Positions 48,801 through 61,420 of a DNA stretch of 64,000 nucleotides are shown here, piece after piece; the first letter of the stretch is position 1, and each line of letters starts with the position of its first letter. The stretch spans positions 124,001 to 188,000 of the forward strand of contig JAJKFH010001679.1 of assembly GCA_023333565.1 (NCBI GenBank), in the 5' to 3' direction. The position numbers and the translations under genes are program-made. Source of the DNA: Puffinus mauretanicus (Eukaryota > Chordata > Aves > Procellariiformes > Procellariidae). The notes below the pieces were generated by a model, which saw only the letters and a list, made by a program, of their open reading frames with translations, was not told the DNA's origin and did no database searches.

Positions 48801-51800
48801 TCCCAAGGGATAATTAGCATCAGCTCCTGTACCCTACATATGACCTATTTGTTGCTACCTTACCCTTCCCATGTCTTTAAAGCACTGAGTGCTAAACTGC
48901 CTCCTTTTGGAAGGCAAAAGTGATAGTGTAACACTGCTGAGTCTTTCCCTGCCCCTCTCACAGACAGCAAGTCTCCCACTAGTCTTGTATCTGTCAGCCC
49001 CATGTTGATGAACAAGACTCTCAGATACTTCAAATGATGCAGGGATACAGATGCAGGAATTTTATCTGATCCCTCAAAATGCAAATAAAATTTTTTAGAA
49101 TATTTACTCATAAAATATTAGTTGTTCGGCATATATATGTATTGCTACCCTATATTCTGCAGTATTATCTGTAAAAACTATAGTGACAAAATACTTTACA
49201 TTTTTATGCAGCAAGATCAGTATCAGTGTCTTTGACAACACATTTCTACAAATATAGGAGTTAAAAAAAAAATCAAAACCCCAAAGCATTTAACATCGCT
49301 ATAACAATTAGATATTAGACTTTCTGGGAAAACATCATTTGCACTTCCTCCCCCTCCCCCCAAAGATGCTGCTTTAAAATATCCCGTGATTTTCATACCT
49401 TATCCTCTGTGTTGTTGCCAGGCAGAATATCCACCTGAATGGATACCGTGTCCACAATGCTCTTCCTCCTGGAGAGTCTGTCCTCATCTAGAAGAAAAAC
49501 AACTTATCTCACTTTGTGTAACAGTTGAAACATGATCAATCAAATTTCTACACACCAGATGCAGATTTGTTTCAATATACCTATATAACCCAAGACCATC
49601 TATTTTATTATTTGGATTGTTATGAAAAATGATCAGTTACTGCTCTAAACTATTAAATATGAAGGAAAATAACCTTTCTATTGTCCCTTCCCCCTCTCAT
49701 CCCAGATCTTGCCAACATTCCCTTGAAAGTCCAGAATTTTAAAAAATGAGATGAGATCTTATTCAAATGCATAACAAATAACATAGTACATTGCTGCAGA
49801 GTAATTTACAAAACCCTGAACTTACTTTTCTGGCTGTGAAATTGAAATATTAAGGTCTTAATTTGAAGGTATTCTGAAACAGAAAAGGGCTTGTTGGAAG
49901 ATGACTCATTGGCAGAAGAAATAAAGATTTCTGAATGGAAATGAACAGTAATCCTTCCTTATTCGTGTTGCTACAGGTACCATATTCAGTGAGTCTAAAA
50001 ATCTACTTGGCGAAAAAAATTCTCTCCATTTCTACCTTCCTACAAACATTTTAGCAAGTCCAGCTAGCCTAAAAAGTTGTCAGAGTAAGATCAACTGTGC
50101 TGATACTAAAAGAAGCACAACAATATGCATAAGCAGATTATCATCAAATGATCCATCAGTTGATGGATTTTCCTTTTATGACGCTATTCCTGAGACAATA
50201 CACCAATAATCTTTTCTCATTTTTGACATTCAATATATTAACATAAGATTAAAAAGAACAGTAAAAATGCATTTACAGATGTGTCATAAAGATCCTCTGA
50301 CAAACAGAGACTTGAATGGCCTGACTTTCGTGTATCTCATTTACAAAACCATGGATTGCCATGTCACATTTTAGATTTTAGCCGAGATCAAGCCATTTGG
50401 ATCTGGCCATTATTATTTGACGACCTGCACTGCACATAGCTAGAAGCACTTACAGGCACTTGATACTAAGATAAGGATAAGGAGAATGACTGCAGAACTC
50501 CCCAGCCACAAGGTAATTTATGCTGTTTCTTCCACAACCTTTGTTTAATCCACTTCTAGCAAAGCACTTTCGCAGTGCAAATATTGAGCTTGAATAAACA
50601 GAATTCATTCCAGCAGAGCTGAACATACTCAGCTTTTAAAAAATCAAGAAATAACTTTCAGAAGTCATACAAATGAAATGCCATTTTAAGATCAAGCGGC
50701 AGTGAAAGAACAAGATTAGTGAAAAACACCTGAATTCTAGCTATCTTTGCCAGGTTCTCAGAGTCCCTGAGCATTTGAAGTAGCATTTTGAAAGATTTAC
50801 TTAATTTTTAGTCCCTGACGGCTCACCGGTACACGACCCAATACATAGAGTCTGAGGAAAGCACCTTAGCCCTCAAAAGTAAACACAGGACAAAACTACA
50901 TCTTTGCTGCCATCTTGCTGCTTTCTCTATAATTGACATGCCAACACCAGAAGATACATTTTTGGGACTACTTTGGATAGCATTCATTTTTATAATGGAT
51001 GCTTCACTATACTTGCCTCATAAAAATGCCCATTATTCTCTAATTTCAATACATTAAGTGGGTAAAAAATTGTGAAAATTGCCATTTTTTCTGTTATGCT
51101 ATAAAGCTCATCTCCACACACACGAAGGAGCCCAGAGGCACGAGGGCAGTGGTGGAGTCCCAATACCCGCTGCCCCAGCCCCTGCCAGGGCTGTCCCTGG
51201 AGTCTTGGCCCCATGGGGCAACGTAAGCAGCTCTCTGGGCCACCTCACTGACCAAGTCGGGGTCAGCGCCTGGGGTATGGGACGCATTGTGGGATGCAGG
51301 GAAACAGCATCTTGGGATTGCACAAGGCTTAGTATGGGATGTTTAGGGGAGGAACCAAGGGTGGGGAAAAGGAGGATTGAGATGGTTTGGGGAGGCGCAA
51401 GCAAGGAAAATAGAGGGATAAAGGGATAAAGGCATCAGACGCATGTAAACCGGTTGCTGATCAGTACACGCACCTGGCCACGCCCTGAGCCTCATCAGTG
51501 CAGCCTGTCCCGTCTTCTCATTAAATCCCATTTCTCTTTTCCTGGGTGAGGGGCTCTATTCTTTGTGCAGGTGTGTGCATGGGGGTCTGAGCGCAGCAAC
51601 TGGAGTCAGACCACGGGTCAGAGGGACTGCGTGTCTGGAGCGAGCGAGGGCGCACAGCACCAGTGCATGGTAACGAGGAAATATCAAGCTGGACCAGCAG
51701 GCAAGTAGATCAAGTGGCCTGGGAGCTGGGATGTCCGCGCATGTCTGTCTCCGTGTGTCAGTCTGTCTCTGGGGGGAATGCACCTGGAGGGATCAGGAGG

Positions 51801-54800
51801 CCCAGGCCAACTGTCAGGAAGAGCATGGAGCTTGGGGGGTTGACTGAGACCCATTACCGTGCACAAGGGGGATCTGTACCAGCAGGTGGACTGGGGCTGC
51901 AGGCCTTGGGGACTCGCATACCCAGGCACCAGTGACTGGGGAGACTGGGAACCAGGAGACAGATGGTGGGGAGACAGTGTCTAAGCCCAGCTACTGCTGG
52001 GACGCACACAGAACATATGCATGTATACATGTCTCACTAACAGACCTTTATCCTGAACAGCCAGTGAGTAAGATGAATCATCGTTCTGTGAACAGCTGAG
52101 AGCTTCTTCCAACTTTCTACCAAGTTCTTGTAATTTCACTCACAGAGGTAATTAGTACTATCACAAAAATGATACCTATAGCCCTACTACCTGCTCAGGT
52201 AAAGAAAATAGGAAGCTACCATATTGTAGAGTTCTAAATCAAGAGTAAACACAAAGGCAAACCTTGCAGCAGCTAACATTGCTATAGGTATATCAAGGAG
52301 ATAAACAAAAAAAAAGCGGAAAGGAACACTAAGTACAACACAATTTCTGGCCTAAAGGTCTAAAAGCCTTCTAAAAGCATTTTTTTTTTTTTTTTTGACT
52401 GTGCACATCCTATACACACACCACAGCTAGCAGGAGAGCAGGCTGACCTACAACTCATTTTTACCTTTAGACTTGTGTCTGCATTTATGAGGTTTTTTGC
52501 CTGATGGAAATAGAGCTAAATTAAAAAAAAAAAGTATGTATAGACAAAAAATGATTAAATGTACATTTAAATTATCAGTTTTCCCCCTCCCCCAAATAAG
52601 GAAGAGAACAAGGTACAAGAAGTTGCAAATATGAATGTCTTTCAAACTGATAACAAGTGCCAAAACCTGAAACAAAGACAGGATGATGCTGTTATGTCTA
52701 TAAGTCATTGTTAAGCATTATATCATTGATATTCAGAAATACTAGAAATAATTAGGATAAAATCTTTACTGGCTTTTGGGTTCAATCACAGCTTTCACAG
52801 GAATATACCAATGGGTCCATTTTACTAAAACGGCTATATTTTGAAACACTATATTCTACCATTATAATACAATAGTAGAAATGAAACGTTTAATTGAAGC
52901 AAAAAATGAAAAGTTTCAGTATTCCAAAATATTCACTTTGGTCCTGATTTAGTTAAATGAAAACCTTGGAAGCTCAATATCCCACAGGATCAGAGATTAA
53001 TGATCCTAACTGGGTATGATAACAGACATGGAACCAGTTTTGGTTACTGCTCTTTACAAAAAGATTGTAAAAAAACCCAAAATAATCTGATTCACATACG
53101 CTAAGATTTGGCATTAAATATGGCCATTTCTCATCACCTGAGGAGGCAGTTAATCACATACCTGCAGCTAAACTCACTTAATCTTGATGTCAGAACTTAC
53201 ATATCTTCCTGAGTAGGAATGCATTTTTATCAAAGTATCCAAGAAAACCCTAGCAAGGTCATTTGGGTACAAATACATCTCAATTTCTGGAAGAGACTTA
53301 ACACGAATTTCAAACCAGACTACCTTTCTCATTCCATTCTCATTCACTCAAAGACAGTAAAAATTTGAAAATGTAACATTTCCTTACTTGCTACCTACCT
53401 CTTCTGCCAATACTAAAATACGATGTTAACTGTATTTTTCGATGCCAGAAGAAATAATCTGTCAAGTATAGTAACATTTTCCTTTTTAGAAGAAGACAAC
53501 CAGCAACAGAAAACACAGACACTGCAGCTGTGTCTCAGAACATATCACTGGTTTGCCTACTACCACTTGGGACAAAACACATCTGCTGTTCTGGAGAACT
53601 CATTCCCTCCCATAGCAGCTATCCAAAAAAGCTTATTCAAGTGCAGGCAGCAATGTCTCTAAATCATACTGCAAGTGTGACAGATCTGGCATTCACTGTC
53701 CATATGTACTATGTTTCTTTCTACGCGTGAGCTACAAAACACAGGAATCACATTTTCCTGCTAGGTACTTTTATTTCACAAAAAGGTCATGCTTCAGACT
53801 GGGATGTCCCATAGTCTATTACAATAGCAACCAGTTATGCACAGCCACAAAACATGCATGGTTAATAAAACAAATTGTTCAAGCAATTTTTTTCAGTAAG
53901 TTGCTCAATTGGCTATTGAAAATATATTAAAAGCCGAAAACACACAATGTCACAGACTAGCTAGTCGTTCATACACTATTCGTGCACCCTGCGTAGCACG
54001 AACTCTCACAAATCTTCCTCAGGTGTACTTTATTTTCATTGTGTTACCTGACAGTAAGCTAGCATAGGTATCTAATGGAGGAAAACATAACATTCTTGAT
54101 TAAATTAACATCTGCTCATTGAGAATTTGACTAAGGCCAATAACTCAAGACAGCCCAAGGCCATATGGCAAAAGGATGGAATACGTTCCATCCAGTGTTT
54201 ACATAAAAAGGATAAGGTATGCTGACTTGTATAATTCTTCCTCACCTGCTAACTCAAGTTAACACAGAAAAACAGTAATAATCACTACTATCTTCTCATG
54301 TATTCTTTGAAAAGCAAAGACTTCATTAAAAAAAGTTGAAGTGGGTTCAAGAACTTTCTGCCCCACCTCCTGAATTTAAGGAAAAAAAATAAAAGGACAC
54401 AAAGTTGAAACTTCTTAGCAATAATACAGTAGCTAATGAGAAAAAAAGAACATCTTGAGAAAACAAAATTATACTTTGATTAAGTTTTGTTGCCAAATAG
54501 TCACACTACACTTCACTGGCACACAACACATTAAGCAAGCATTCTTAACTGGTACTTAGCAGTTTTGCCACTAATCACCACTTACCTGTTACCTGGGGTA
54601 CATATGGAACTGACAATCTTTCCACACTGTATCCACTGCCTCCTAATGATTCTGCAATCTTGTTTGTCAGGAAAAATAAATTTTTTTCGTGCTTCTCTAA
54701 GGATTTTGGAAGACTGTCAAAATATATATTTGAAGTTATTATCTACCAGTAGAGATTTGTTCATTAAGTAAAATACTTTTATAATGTCTGCAAGCAACCA

Positions 54801-57800
54801 AAAAGGGTCAATGGTAATGATTTGATACAAATAAAACTTGCTCAGTTATTTAGGAATGAATATACACTCCAAAATGAGTCCATTGAATACCTCTGCAATA
54901 TTTTAATCTACCTTAACACTTCTTGGTTATCTAAATTATTTTCCTCATCTATTCTGCTACATCTTGAGAAAATATGGTCTCTGTTAAATGGAGAAAACTG
55001 CAGCGTAATAGTATTTGCCATTTGCCAGCAATGTGCCCTTGCGACAAAAAAGGCTAAGGGTATCCCAGGCTGCATTAAAGTATCGCCAGGAGGTCAAGGG
55101 AGATGATCCTTCCCCTCTACTCAGCACTGGTAAGGCCACACCTGGAGTACTGTGTCAAGTGCTGGGCTCCCCAGGACAGGAGAGACATGGACTTACTGTA
55201 GGGAGTCCAACAACGGGACACTAAGGTGGATTAAGGGACTGGAGCATCTCTCCAGTGAAGCAAGACTGAGAGTTGGGACAGTTCCACATGGAGAAAAGAA
55301 GGTGGATCTTATCCATGTGTACAACTACCATAAGGGACGGAGGGTGGAATAGAGCAAGGCTCTTTCAACGGTGCCCAGTGACAGGACCAGAAGCAATAGG
55401 TACAAACTGAAACAAAGGATGTTCTGCTGGAACATCAGGAAACACTTCACTGTGAGGGTAACAAAGCACAGAGAGTCTCCATCCTTGGAGATATTCCAAA
55501 ACCATCTGGATGTGGTCTTGGACAGCCTGCTCTAGGTGACCTAGCTTGAGCAGGGGGGTTGGACCAGATGATCTCCAGAGGTCCCTTCCAACCTCACCCA
55601 TTCTGTGATTCAGTGAAAATGCATTTTGCTGCGTTAGCACTTATACCTGCACAATATGATGCTTGGTGTAAGTGCCTCTGACTACAATAAAAAAAGTCTG
55701 AAAACCAGATTTTTTTTTTCCATACATGCATATATGCTTTTAATGCTTGGTTTTCTTCTGCCTATCCTGTACACTATTAAACCTCTAAATTATTTTTCAC
55801 ATATGCAACATATTTCAATGATGCGTGATTTTTAATAGTAAAATGGGTACTTCACTGTTCATTAATTCACATTCTATATCTACTTACCTGCATTTGTCTT
55901 TGAAAATTGTTTCTGGTAGAAAATAAGATGCTTCCAGACTTCTAGTTTCGATGACCTGAAGAAAACCAAGACAAATAGTACAAATGGAGTAGTTCCATAG
56001 CTATTTTCTCCAATGACTAAACTGTTTAAAGAGGTTCTACTGTAGCAGACTACCAACCCTTCACTAACATCTACCTCAGCACAAATGAGGCCTTTAGAAT
56101 TTCTTTTAAGGAGAGATTGTGGCACTCACCCTTTAGACTAAAAATCTGGTTCTCATGGACTTGTGCACGTCAGCACTGTTTTACCAAAGCCACTGGGGCT
56201 GTAAAGTCTTATACCAGATGGGGATTTAGCCCATTATATATGGTACCATAAACAAAATAAAAATGCTATACCTTGAGAGAAGAATATTCTGTGCAGTTTT
56301 AAGAGTCAGCAAGTAATGCCATTGGAGACCAAAGACAGAGCAGTGTTGGTGGACACAAATACAGGAGATCAATGCCACAAGCAATTACTTGACCGAAGTT
56401 ATTTACCCATTTTACAATAGAACGTGTACTGTTGTAAATGACTTAAATTACTTAGTTATGTGTTACCTTGCTGACATGCTGACAAAAAGCAGGAACTGCA
56501 ATCATCTGACTCAGAAAGTTTAGATACGCTGCAACCAATGCCATGACACCACAACGATTAAACATTGGCAGATTATCCTCATTGATGATGGCAATGTCCT
56601 GAAATATAAAGGATAGCATTACACCCTCCAAGTTAACAGGCTGTTCCAAATATATGCAAGTCAAAATTATTAGTAGTAACACTATCTGAGATATGATGAC
56701 TATCTAGTATTACTTGGCATTTAAAACCTCTCACCTTAAAATTCTAGTCTTCTAGCTCACTCTTGAATTAGGTATATATTGATCTGAAGTTAGAGAGCTT
56801 GAAGGATTCAACCCCTAAAAGAAGAGAAATAAATCTACTCCACTCAAACTTCTGTTTTGCAGAGAGTACAAGTTAATGACCGGTAGTCTCTTGTCCTTAA
56901 GATTCCCATATGGGCTACCTGCTGATCATAACTTTTTCCAGGAAAATTAGAAACAGTAGTTTAATAATAAAAATCTCTCTTGTGAGGCACAGATACAGTA
57001 CCATAAAGGGAATTATTTAATGCTTATTAGCATTTCTGTGTTTATTCAGATGGTATTATTTTTGCTCTAGTAAAACTCCTAATGTCGTTTTCATCAAGTA
57101 AGGATTTGGTTCAGTGACATATTGTAAAATTAAGGATGCACTCTGCATTTCAGGAGTTTCATAATGCAGGTGCACATTAGGGAATAAGGCTAATGACAGA
57201 GAGTGAACTGAGAATACAGGACACAATTTCATCAAATTTCCATGGCACATGCTAGCACTATTTTTTTGAATGCTTTAATTTCAACACCGATAAACCTACT
57301 AAGTTATACAGTTTCACTGAGGACTGTATGCAAGTATGAGATAATGTTTGATCCTGTAAAAGAAATGTTAAGGAATAAAGCCTGTCAACACACTCATAGA
57401 ATTTTACTCTAAGGTAAGATTAAATAGCCCGTTTGACAAATATTTCCAACCAATCAATTAACCAAAAGCTTTCTTCCAAGGTGAGGACATTCATATATTT
57501 TATACGGAACACTGATGCAAGATTGTAAGAATACCTTGTCAATCTGCTAATGAATATATCAGTGATTCTAGGAATGTTTCAAAAGATTTCCACATCTGCT
57601 ATATTTCCTGAAGAGAACATGTTGTAGAAGTTTGTAACAAATCTGATTAGTTGAAGTTTCCCTATTAATAAGTGTTATGTACAAAGTGCACTTCCTTAAC
57701 GAATCATCAAATTAGGACTGCATGATTTGCAATTTGAAGATCAATATGCAAACAAAAAAAGTTATCTACATCTCCAATTACCAATATAAATTGTCAATCA

Positions 57801-60800
57801 GTGAACCCAACACTGATTCAGACTCATACCTGCAAAGCAACAGCCAATCGAATGAGGTCAATAACCACTTCTTCATTGGCTAGTTCAATTGTGGTAAGAG
57901 CTAGAGATGTAAACAGCAGTTCAAAGTTTTTTTGGACGTTGTCTTCTTCTTTACAGCCTAAGTAGATGTGTCTGTACAACTGCTGACCATGCTATAAAAG
58001 ACAAAAAGGGGAAAATAAGTATTAAAATTATAGAATAATTTAGGTTAGAAAGGATATTTAAAGGTCCTCTAGTCCAACTCCCTACTCCAAGCAGAGCCAA
58101 CTTTGATGTTAGATCATTTTGGATAGAGAATTAAAAAATAAAAAAGAATAAAATACATGTATACACATACACAAACAAGTACCTGATTAATCAAGAAGAC
58201 CACTAGTTTGCTGCCATAACAGTAGCTTCTTTATAAATACTATTTAATTAATGGTACTATTAATAGTACTTTAATACTATAAAGTACTATTTTATTTTAT
58301 GTAGAAGTGTACGGATGGGCAAGATGATACAGAGAATTGCACATGAATACCGCACTGTCTGTCAGACATCGGCACTCATTTCCTATTGAAATATTCAGAA
58401 AAAAAATTGCCCATTTATGAAAAGGAAAAAATAAAAAGTAGATCTCGAAACATTCTCAAGAACGTCCAAGTGACTGAGGACACATAAGGGTTATCCTTGT
58501 GAAGACATCAAATTTGTTCATTAAGGAACTCTCCTTGAAGAGCAAACTGAGAAAAAATTCTTCTAGAGGATGTTTCAGAAGATGAGTAGGGCTCTTTTAC
58601 TACTGTGCACATGGAGACTCTAGCTCTAGTGAAGAACTCGTTATCTAATGAAAGACCGTCAACTTCAAAAGTGACTTTCCTTCTTAACACTGTCCTTAAC
58701 CAAATCTTTGTAACAAAACTATTATTTCAATACAAAAAGATGAAAATACAGAAAGGCAAGTTAAGAAGCAGGTTTTGTATGCAACATATGACTCAATACC
58801 ACCCCAGCATTCTTAATTTGTAGAGGATACTGGTCTGTATCAGTTGATACAGTTAATTTTCAAGATCTAAGGACTGATGCTTTACCTCTGGAAGTACTAG
58901 TTCAGCTTTAGAAGAAGAAAGAAAACTCTTTTTTAACAACTGTTTTTCAAGCAGGGCATATTCACTTAAGAAATAATAAAGATGCTGTTTCTTATTACTT
59001 CTAAAATCAAATATATAGTTGTTCAAATATATGTTTTATTAGCAAAGCACAGAAGCTACTATGAAACAAGCACAGTAAAGGTTAGCTGTTTGAAGACACA
59101 GTATATTTGGAAAATAAAAGTAATGAAATTATGCATCCCACTGATACAGAATTGCACCTAGATATGAAAATAAATTACGTGGATTTTCTTGACACGACGT
59201 ATCTTTCTAGAAAACTGCAAAATGCAAGAAGTTCAATATTTCCCTTTAAAGAAAGGACAGAAATAAACCTCCTGACTTTGAAAAGGTGGATTGAGCTGAG
59301 GAGAGTTTTGTGTCTACGTCTGGTTTAACTCCACCTAATTTTAGGTACTGAAATTCCAAAGTATGATACACAATTGCCTTAGGATCCCCATCTAACATCA
59401 AATAAGCCTAGATGGTCATTCAGATCTTAGTGGGCTTTGGAGGTGTTTCACCCCCTTTCCTTTGATAATGCAAGGAATCTAGGAAGAGTAGGCTGCTAAC
59501 ATACACAAATAAACTAGGTGAGTACCATTAGGTTTATGATATGCACCTGAAACAGTATCACATGGATAATTATTGAATGCCTTAATTCCTGAGGGTTAAT
59601 ACATTTTTTTAGAAGACTGTATAATCTTTTCTTGACCTGATAAGAGTCTCTTTTCCTCTCCTGCCCTTTTTTTCACGAGTGTTAACAATTCAAATATTTA
59701 ATTTGACAATTAAAATTTTCATCTAGCAAAATCAGTAAATACAACCTATCCAAACTGTTTTAAATCCTAGACATTAAATCAATGAATTAAGATTTAATCC
59801 ACTTTTTACAAAGATACATTACTAATAATTGCCAATGTTGGAGTATTCTTTATATTTGTATTACTCCAGTATTAACCAAAACAGGTGTAAATATACTGCA
59901 AGGAATATCAACTGTACATTGCAAGAACAATTATCTTGCAATGTTACTTGAAAGCCGCACAACTATATTTTGCATATTATTACATATACAGTATTTTTGC
60001 CTATGGACAAATTAACTGCAATTCTTCTGATTTTTATAATTAGAATATTAAATTAAGTCAGCATTCTGAAGACACATATTTTTTTATTTCACAGCTAATA
60101 GGAAGCAAAAACAAAACAGCATGGGATAGCTGTGAGAAATGAATATATTTTCTCAGGGAGGTAACAGTGGTAAACATTCTAAAGCCTGCTTGAGCTGACT
60201 TCAGTAATTTAATTTTTTTTGTTTACAGACATACCTACACAGATAAACTATAGTCAGGAATGATAGAGCACACTAATAACTATATGCATTTTTCCTCACA
60301 CAGAAAATAAGGTATTTATTGTAAAGAAATAATTTCACTCCACATAAGCATCATTTAAAAAAAAAAACAAACCAAACTGTTTTTCTTTAGAACCAAACAG
60401 AAGTCAGCTGGCACAATGTCCTATAAAATCAATCTTGTAAGGAGGTGTGTTTTTCAGAATCATGGTTTAGATATACACTGTTCTAGTTTCATGCATGCAA
60501 AGATTTTCACTGAAGACATAAATGAAAATTTTATTCCTTGGAACCACCTCTCAAGTATCTAGAGCACCTCAACATTGAAATCACTGTAATTTGAATTAAA
60601 ATCACTCAATACTGATCTTTGCAACCTGTTGCAAAAACACAGTTGTAGAAGAAAAGCAAAGCAACTGGTTCAGTTACTTTATCTTTTCTCCACATAGAAA
60701 AGTTAACTTTTTCATCTATTACCTTCTTCATGAAGCTCACGTCTTGCCTTGAAATTTTGTCTCGTTTTATCTTTAGATCAGAAACATCTGGTATTATTCT

Positions 60801-61420
60801 ACAAAGGAAACAAAAATGTCACTTTAGCAAAAAGAAGTTGAAAGGGAAGAGGATGTGACGTATATGAACTATTTAAACAAATCTTGAGGCAATTTCCATT
60901 TTAATTATATCCATGTTTAACAATGACATTCAAATTTCAGTTGAAGAGTGAGAAACACAAACAGAATTATGACAACCACATTTTTTTTTTTGTCTGCATA
61001 AAATACCATATTCTGTCATGCACAGTTAAACTAGGAGCTATTTGGAATTGTCATTTAAGGTATCATGCACTGAGGCTTATCGGTAAAACTCTTGCCATCA
61101 ATAAATGACCCTGAACACTGTGCATTTATCAGACCAGTACATTAACATTTCATATTAGGAAAAATAAATATTTAAAAATCAACAGTACTTATCACTCTGA
61201 TATTAAACTAGAATTTCAAGTAGGCCAAAGCAAACAAAAAGAATTACCGTATCCCTCTGAGCTTTGCTCTGTTGTCATGCCGATCAATGAGATTATGCAG
61301 TATTTCCAAGACCAGCTGCCTTAGCTCAGAGTCTTCCATGAGTGAAGGAGACAATAATGGGTCCAGAAACGGGGGAGGAAGTGCATTAGTTATTGTTGTT
61401 GCTTTGTATCCTGAAGTCAC
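42778..61420 (-). CDS. EFR3A: EFR3A, C-terminal 11 coding exons (5' half outside window)
   Basis: EFR3A is a palmitoylated plasma-membrane protein that recruits the PI4KA-TTC7-FAM126 complex and so supports PI4P synthesis at the cell surface. It folds as a rod of ARM/HEAT-like helical repeats, and its C-terminal part contacts TTC7 (family knowledge). Eleven exons on the minus strand join in phase to 378 codons and a stop, roughly the last 45 percent of the protein. Diagnostic segments are [80 protein letters not shown] and the C-terminus [15 protein letters not shown]. These are almost identical to mammalian EFR3A. All introns are GT-AG. The palmitoylated N-terminus is not in the window. The gene is convergent with OC90, as in mammals. 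Nothing suggests a defect. Confidence 0.97.
42884..43385. other. EFR3A: EFR3A last intron, part left of the LTR
   Basis: AT-rich intron. Nothing else was recognised. Confidence 0.5.
43386..43980 (+). mobile_element. Solo LTR of an endogenous retrovirus, copy 1, with 5-bp target duplication
   Basis: The 595-bp element starts TGTACTGGTTTTGGCTGGGA and ends CCACAACA. It is flanked by TTCAG on both sides (43381-43385 and 43981-43985), a perfect 5-bp target-site duplication. No internal viral sequence is present, so it is a solo LTR. It keeps a TATA box (TATAAA, 43662-43667) and a perfect CRE palindrome (TGACGTCA, 43645-43652) upstream of it. The 5-bp duplication fits an ERVL-like family, which is an inference. 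It lies antisense to EFR3A in its last intron. Confidence 0.92.
44112..44161 (-). CDS. EFR3A: EFR3A coding exon (penultimate)
   Basis: It encodes [16 protein letters not shown] plus two bases of Arg. The minus-strand donor is CG|GTAAGC. Confidence 0.95.
44162..44783. other. EFR3A: EFR3A intron
   Basis: AT-rich intron of 622 bases. Nothing was recognised. Confidence 0.6.
44784..44887 (-). CDS. EFR3A: EFR3A coding exon
   Basis: It encodes [20 protein letters not shown] and continues to AAQCETK. The donor is AAA|GTGAGT on the minus strand. The segment is a highly charged helix typical of the EFR3 C-terminal tail. Confidence 0.96.
44888..46007. other. EFR3A: EFR3A intron
   Basis: Overlapping plus-strand frames of 63-68 codons here are antisense to the gene, have no splice support and show no similarity. 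Nothing else was recognised. Confidence 0.6.
46008..46056 (-). CDS. EFR3A: EFR3A coding exon
   Basis: A short exon encoding [16 protein letters not shown] plus one base. Minus-strand acceptor AG before 46056 and donor G|GTAAGA. Confidence 0.95.
46057..49398. other. EFR3A: EFR3A intron with poly(T) run and a CR1 fragment
   Basis: A 3.3 kb AT-rich intron. It contains a poly(T) tract at about 47464-47483 and the CR1 piece listed separately. No exon was found. Confidence 0.6.
47684..47838 (+). mobile_element. Short CR1 LINE 3' fragment, plus orientation
   Basis: It matches the CR1 3' end (CACCATCCCTGGAGGTATTT through ATGATTCTATG), strongly 5'-truncated and closest to the copy at 33008. It lies antisense to EFR3A. 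Confidence 0.88.
49399..49487 (-). CDS. EFR3A: EFR3A coding exon
   Basis: It encodes [20 protein letters not shown] and ends [10 protein letters not shown]. The RRKS motif is a basic site that could be phosphorylated (inference). Phase 1 in, phase 0 out. Confidence 0.95.
49488..51112. other. EFR3A: EFR3A intron, left part
   Basis: AT-rich intron. Nothing was recognised. Confidence 0.5.
51113..52010. mobile_element. GC-rich unclassified insertion-like block in an EFR3A intron
   Basis: About 0.9 kb of clearly GC-rich sequence begins and ends abruptly in AT-rich intron. It contains CpG-bearing segments (e.g. GAGCGAGCGAGGGCGCACAG), an ATTAAA signal at about 51520 followed by a pyrimidine-rich stretch, and a 9-bp direct repeat TGGGACGCA at 51278 and 51998. 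This resembles an LTR or retroviral leader, but no family was recognised and the ends are uncertain. Open frames on both strands are short and conflicting. Confidence 0.4.
52011..54585. other. EFR3A: EFR3A intron, right part
   Basis: AT-rich intron with a poly(T) tract at about 52381-52396. Nothing else was recognised. Confidence 0.5.
54586..54713 (-). CDS. EFR3A: EFR3A coding exon
   Basis: It encodes [20 protein letters not shown] and continues [20 protein letters not shown] to VT. Phase 2 in, phase 1 out. Confidence 0.96.
54714..55010. other. EFR3A: EFR3A intron, left part
   Basis: Just under 300 bases of AT-rich intron before the CR1 copy. Nothing was recognised. Confidence 0.5.
55011..55613 (+). 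mobile_element. CR1 LINE fragment, plus orientation, in EFR3A intron
   Basis: 5'-truncated CR1 with the 3' end GATGATCTCCAGAGGTCCCT and CCAACC, then a short TTCTGTGATTC tail. It contains several frameshifts. It lies antisense to EFR3A, about 275 bases before an exon. Confidence 0.92.
55888..55955 (-). CDS. EFR3A: EFR3A coding exon
   Basis: It encodes [20 protein letters not shown] and KC plus two bases. The minus-strand donor is CAG|GTAAGT. Confidence 0.96.
55956..56466. other. EFR3A: EFR3A intron
   Basis: Just over 500 bases of intron. Nothing was recognised. Confidence 0.6.
56467..56598 (-). CDS. EFR3A: EFR3A coding exon
   Basis: A 44-codon phase-0 exon encoding [20 protein letters not shown] and continuing to AFCQHVSK. 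Among the most conserved segments of the family. Confidence 0.97.
56599..57829. other. EFR3A: EFR3A intron
   Basis: AT-rich intron. Nothing was recognised. Confidence 0.6.
57830..57991 (-). CDS. EFR3A: EFR3A coding exon
   Basis: A 54-codon phase-0 exon encoding [20 protein letters not shown] and continuing through [19 protein letters not shown], with helical-repeat character. Confidence 0.97.
57992..60722. other. EFR3A: EFR3A intron with an old CR1 remnant
   Basis: A 2.7 kb AT-rich intron. Apart from the CR1 remnant near its left end, nothing was recognised. Confidence 0.6.
58028..58125 (-). mobile_element. Old CR1 LINE 3' fragment, minus orientation
   Basis: TAGAATAATTTAGGTTAGAA and GTCCTCTAGTCCAACTCCCT match the reversed CR1 3' end with substitutions. 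It is about 100 bases long. Confidence 0.75.
60723..60798 (-). CDS. EFR3A: EFR3A coding exon
   Basis: It encodes [20 protein letters not shown] and SFMKK. Phase 2 in, phase 0 out. Confidence 0.95.
60799..61247. other. EFR3A: EFR3A intron
   Basis: About 450 bases of AT-rich intron. Nothing was recognised. Confidence 0.6.
61248..61420 (-). CDS. EFR3A: EFR3A coding exon, most 5' one in the window
   Basis: It encodes [20 protein letters not shown], then [20 protein letters not shown] and [10 protein letters not shown]. The minus-strand acceptor is AAACAG and the donor is CG|GTAATT. The preceding exon was not found before 64000. Confidence 0.97.

Noticed and set aside
51079..51935. Conflicting 75-116 codon frames as a gene in the EFR3A intron
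   Set aside because: They overlap on both strands within the GC-rich block, where stop codons are rare by composition.
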